Source of the DNA: DATFMP01 sp041477795
Lineage (GTDB): Bacteria; SAR324; JACQKK01
NCBI GenBank assembly: GCA_041477795.1
Contig: JBGOUY010000305.1
Coordinates: 1-5,062, forward strand
Reading direction: 5' to 3'
DNA: 5,062 nucleotides
Notes under the pieces: generated by a model
Seen by the model: only the letters and a program-made list of their open reading frames with translations
The model's database searches: none
Told to the model about the DNA's origin: nothing
Part shown: piece by piece, positions 4,147 to 5,062 of the stretch
Layout of the letters: every line of letters starts with the position of its first letter
How positions within the stretch are numbered: position 1 is the stretch's first letter
Made by a program: the position numbers and the translations under genes

Positions 4147-5062
4147 GCCGGGCGCTGCTGGGCGGGGCGCCGGAACGGCGCCAGCGCCTCGACCAGGGCC
4201 GGCACCAGCGCGGCGGTGAGCTTGCCATCCGGCCAGTATCCGTCCCGCTGCGTCAACTTCAGGCGATTGACGTCGAATACGTACACGCCGAAGGTGCGGT
4301 CGCTCCCGCGGTCCTTGCGCGCCTTGTAGAGCACCACCAGGTCCACGCCCAGCGCGCGGCCCGTGCGGTAGATGAACTCCGCGTCGGGATCCTTGATGAA
4401 GATGCCGCTCCAGGCAAGCTGCTGCACCTCCGCGGCGACGGGCAGCTTGAGGAAGCGCTCGTGCGCCTCCTTCGCATTCTTCGCGGGGACGGCGGAAAGC
4501 TCGAGGCGCATGGGTTTCAGCGTGTCCTGCAGGATCTTGACGATGCGGCCAACGCGCGCGGGCTCCTCCTTGCGGAGGTCATTGGCGAGCAGCCCATCCA
4601 GCCGGGAGGGAAAGATCGCCACCTTGATCCGCTCGGCAGCGGGCGCAGCGGTGGCGCCGCGTGCAGCCGGCGCGGCGGGTGCCGCGGGGGCCGGCGGCAC
4701 GGCACGCAGCGAGGTCACCTCCGCGCCCCCGGCCGCGGCGTTCGGCGCCGTCTCCAGCCCCGCCAGGCGCTGGGCCAGGCCGGGCATCTGCTCGTCGAGC
4801 AGGTCGAACAGCTCGCCGCGGTAGCGCACGGATTCCACCCGCAGCGTCTCCGCCGTCTCCACGTCCACCAGCAGCGCGGAGAGCACCCACTGCCGCTCGC
4901 CCAGCCGCAGCACGCGGCCGGACACGATCTTGCGCACGCCCAGGATGCGCCCGACCTGCACCGCGCAGTCCTGGCTGGTGCAGCCGGTCTGCTGCAGCGC
5001 CTGCTCGTTCAGCACGGCGGTGAGCTGGCTGCGGTCCACCAGCGTGAAGCGCCGGGTCTTGA
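4140..5062 (-). CDS. CsgG-like protein with two related domains (N-terminus beyond window)
   Basis: The frame is open to the window edge, so the true start is outside; 306 residues are visible. A GTG at 5039 lies inside the domain (preceding residues KTRRFTL fit the common pattern 'RFtlVDRSQL') and is not the start. Numbering from that GTG, domain 1 (1-95) resembles the CsgG/TolB-N-like fold of envelope proteins: VDRSQLTAVLNEQALQQ, then a two-Cys segment with C20 and C25, GRILGVRKIVSGRV, and LLVDVETAETL. An Ala/Pro linker (97-136) follows. Domain 2 (137-290) begins IKVAIFPSRL and repeats the pattern with GRALGVDLVVLYKA and VYVFDVNRLKL, lacking the two Cys. CsgG-type domains usually act in the cell envelope, often on lipoproteins, but no signal peptide is visible here. 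The role is not known. The stop overlaps the convergent dehydrogenase gene by 7 nt. Confidence 0.75.
   Translation of the reverse strand, partial: KTRRFTLVDRSQLTAVLNEQALQQTGCTSQDCAVQVGRILGVRKIVSGRVLRLGERQWVLSALLVDVETAETLRVESVRYRGELFDLLDEQMPGLAQRLAGLETAPNAAAGGAEVTSLRAVPPAPAAPAAPAARGATAAPAAERIKVAIFPSRLDGLLANDLRKEEPARVGRIVKILQDTLKPMRLELSAVPAKNAKEAHERFLKLPVAAEVQQLAWSGIFIKDPDAEFIYRTGRALGVDLVVLYKARKDRGSDRTFGVYVFDVNRLKLTQRDGYWPDGKLTAALVPALVEALAPFRRPAQQRPAQ
4166..4182 (+). terminator. Possible stem-loop after the dehydrogenase stop
   Basis: GGCGCCG (4166-4172) and CGGCGCC (4176-4182) form a perfect 7-bp stem with a GAA triloop, 19 nt past the stop. No T-tract follows, and the bases also encode the C-terminus of the opposing gene. 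It may end or pause plus-strand transcription where the two genes converge; this is weak evidence. Confidence 0.25.

Overview
This is a GC-rich window with the architecture of a proteobacterial chromosome. A betaproteobacterium (Burkholderiales or Rhodocyclales type) is my best guess, from the base composition, a TGC-TACAAT extended -10 promoter, a Sco copper chaperone, and a CsgG-like lipoprotein-type domain. The sequence does not settle the taxonomy. I see no RNA gene, insertion sequence, CRISPR array or sign of recent transfer.

Layout, left to right. (1) Positions 1-62 hold the first 20 codons of an unidentified minus-strand gene, with a good extended -10 promoter at 142-150. (2) Positions 300-1172, minus, encode a receiver domain fused to a cyclic-nucleotide-binding domain, with no DNA-binding domain. 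Its phosphoacceptor aspartate is replaced by glutamate. (3) Positions 1173-1630 have no convincing gene. They contain two AT-richer islands with a promoter candidate and several short inverted and direct repeats. (4) Positions 1631-2269, minus, encode a SCO1/SenC copper chaperone. Positions 2341-2775, minus, encode a one-helix membrane protein of unknown function ending in Phe-Phe-Cys-His. These two probably form an operon. (5) Positions 2776-2979 are a divergent control region with two 8-bp hairpins, one about 20 nt upstream of each start codon. (6) Positions 2980-4146, plus, encode a complete acyl-CoA dehydrogenase with a strong ribosome binding site. (7) Positions 4140-5062, minus, encode a CsgG-like protein with two related domains and an Ala/Pro linker. 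Its N-terminus lies beyond the window, and its stop overlaps the dehydrogenase stop by 7 nt.

How the genes work together. The Sco protein and the membrane protein point to copper delivery or redox work in the periplasm, most likely for cytochrome oxidase. The dehydrogenase is a separate catabolic function (beta-oxidation or amino-acid/acyl-CoA breakdown). The receiver-cNMP protein looks like a signalling adaptor that does not act by binding DNA. I see no single coherent new system. The points most worth a second look are the Asp-to-Glu receiver, the Sco-linked membrane protein, the duplicated CsgG-like protein, and the repeat-rich region upstream of the receiver gene.
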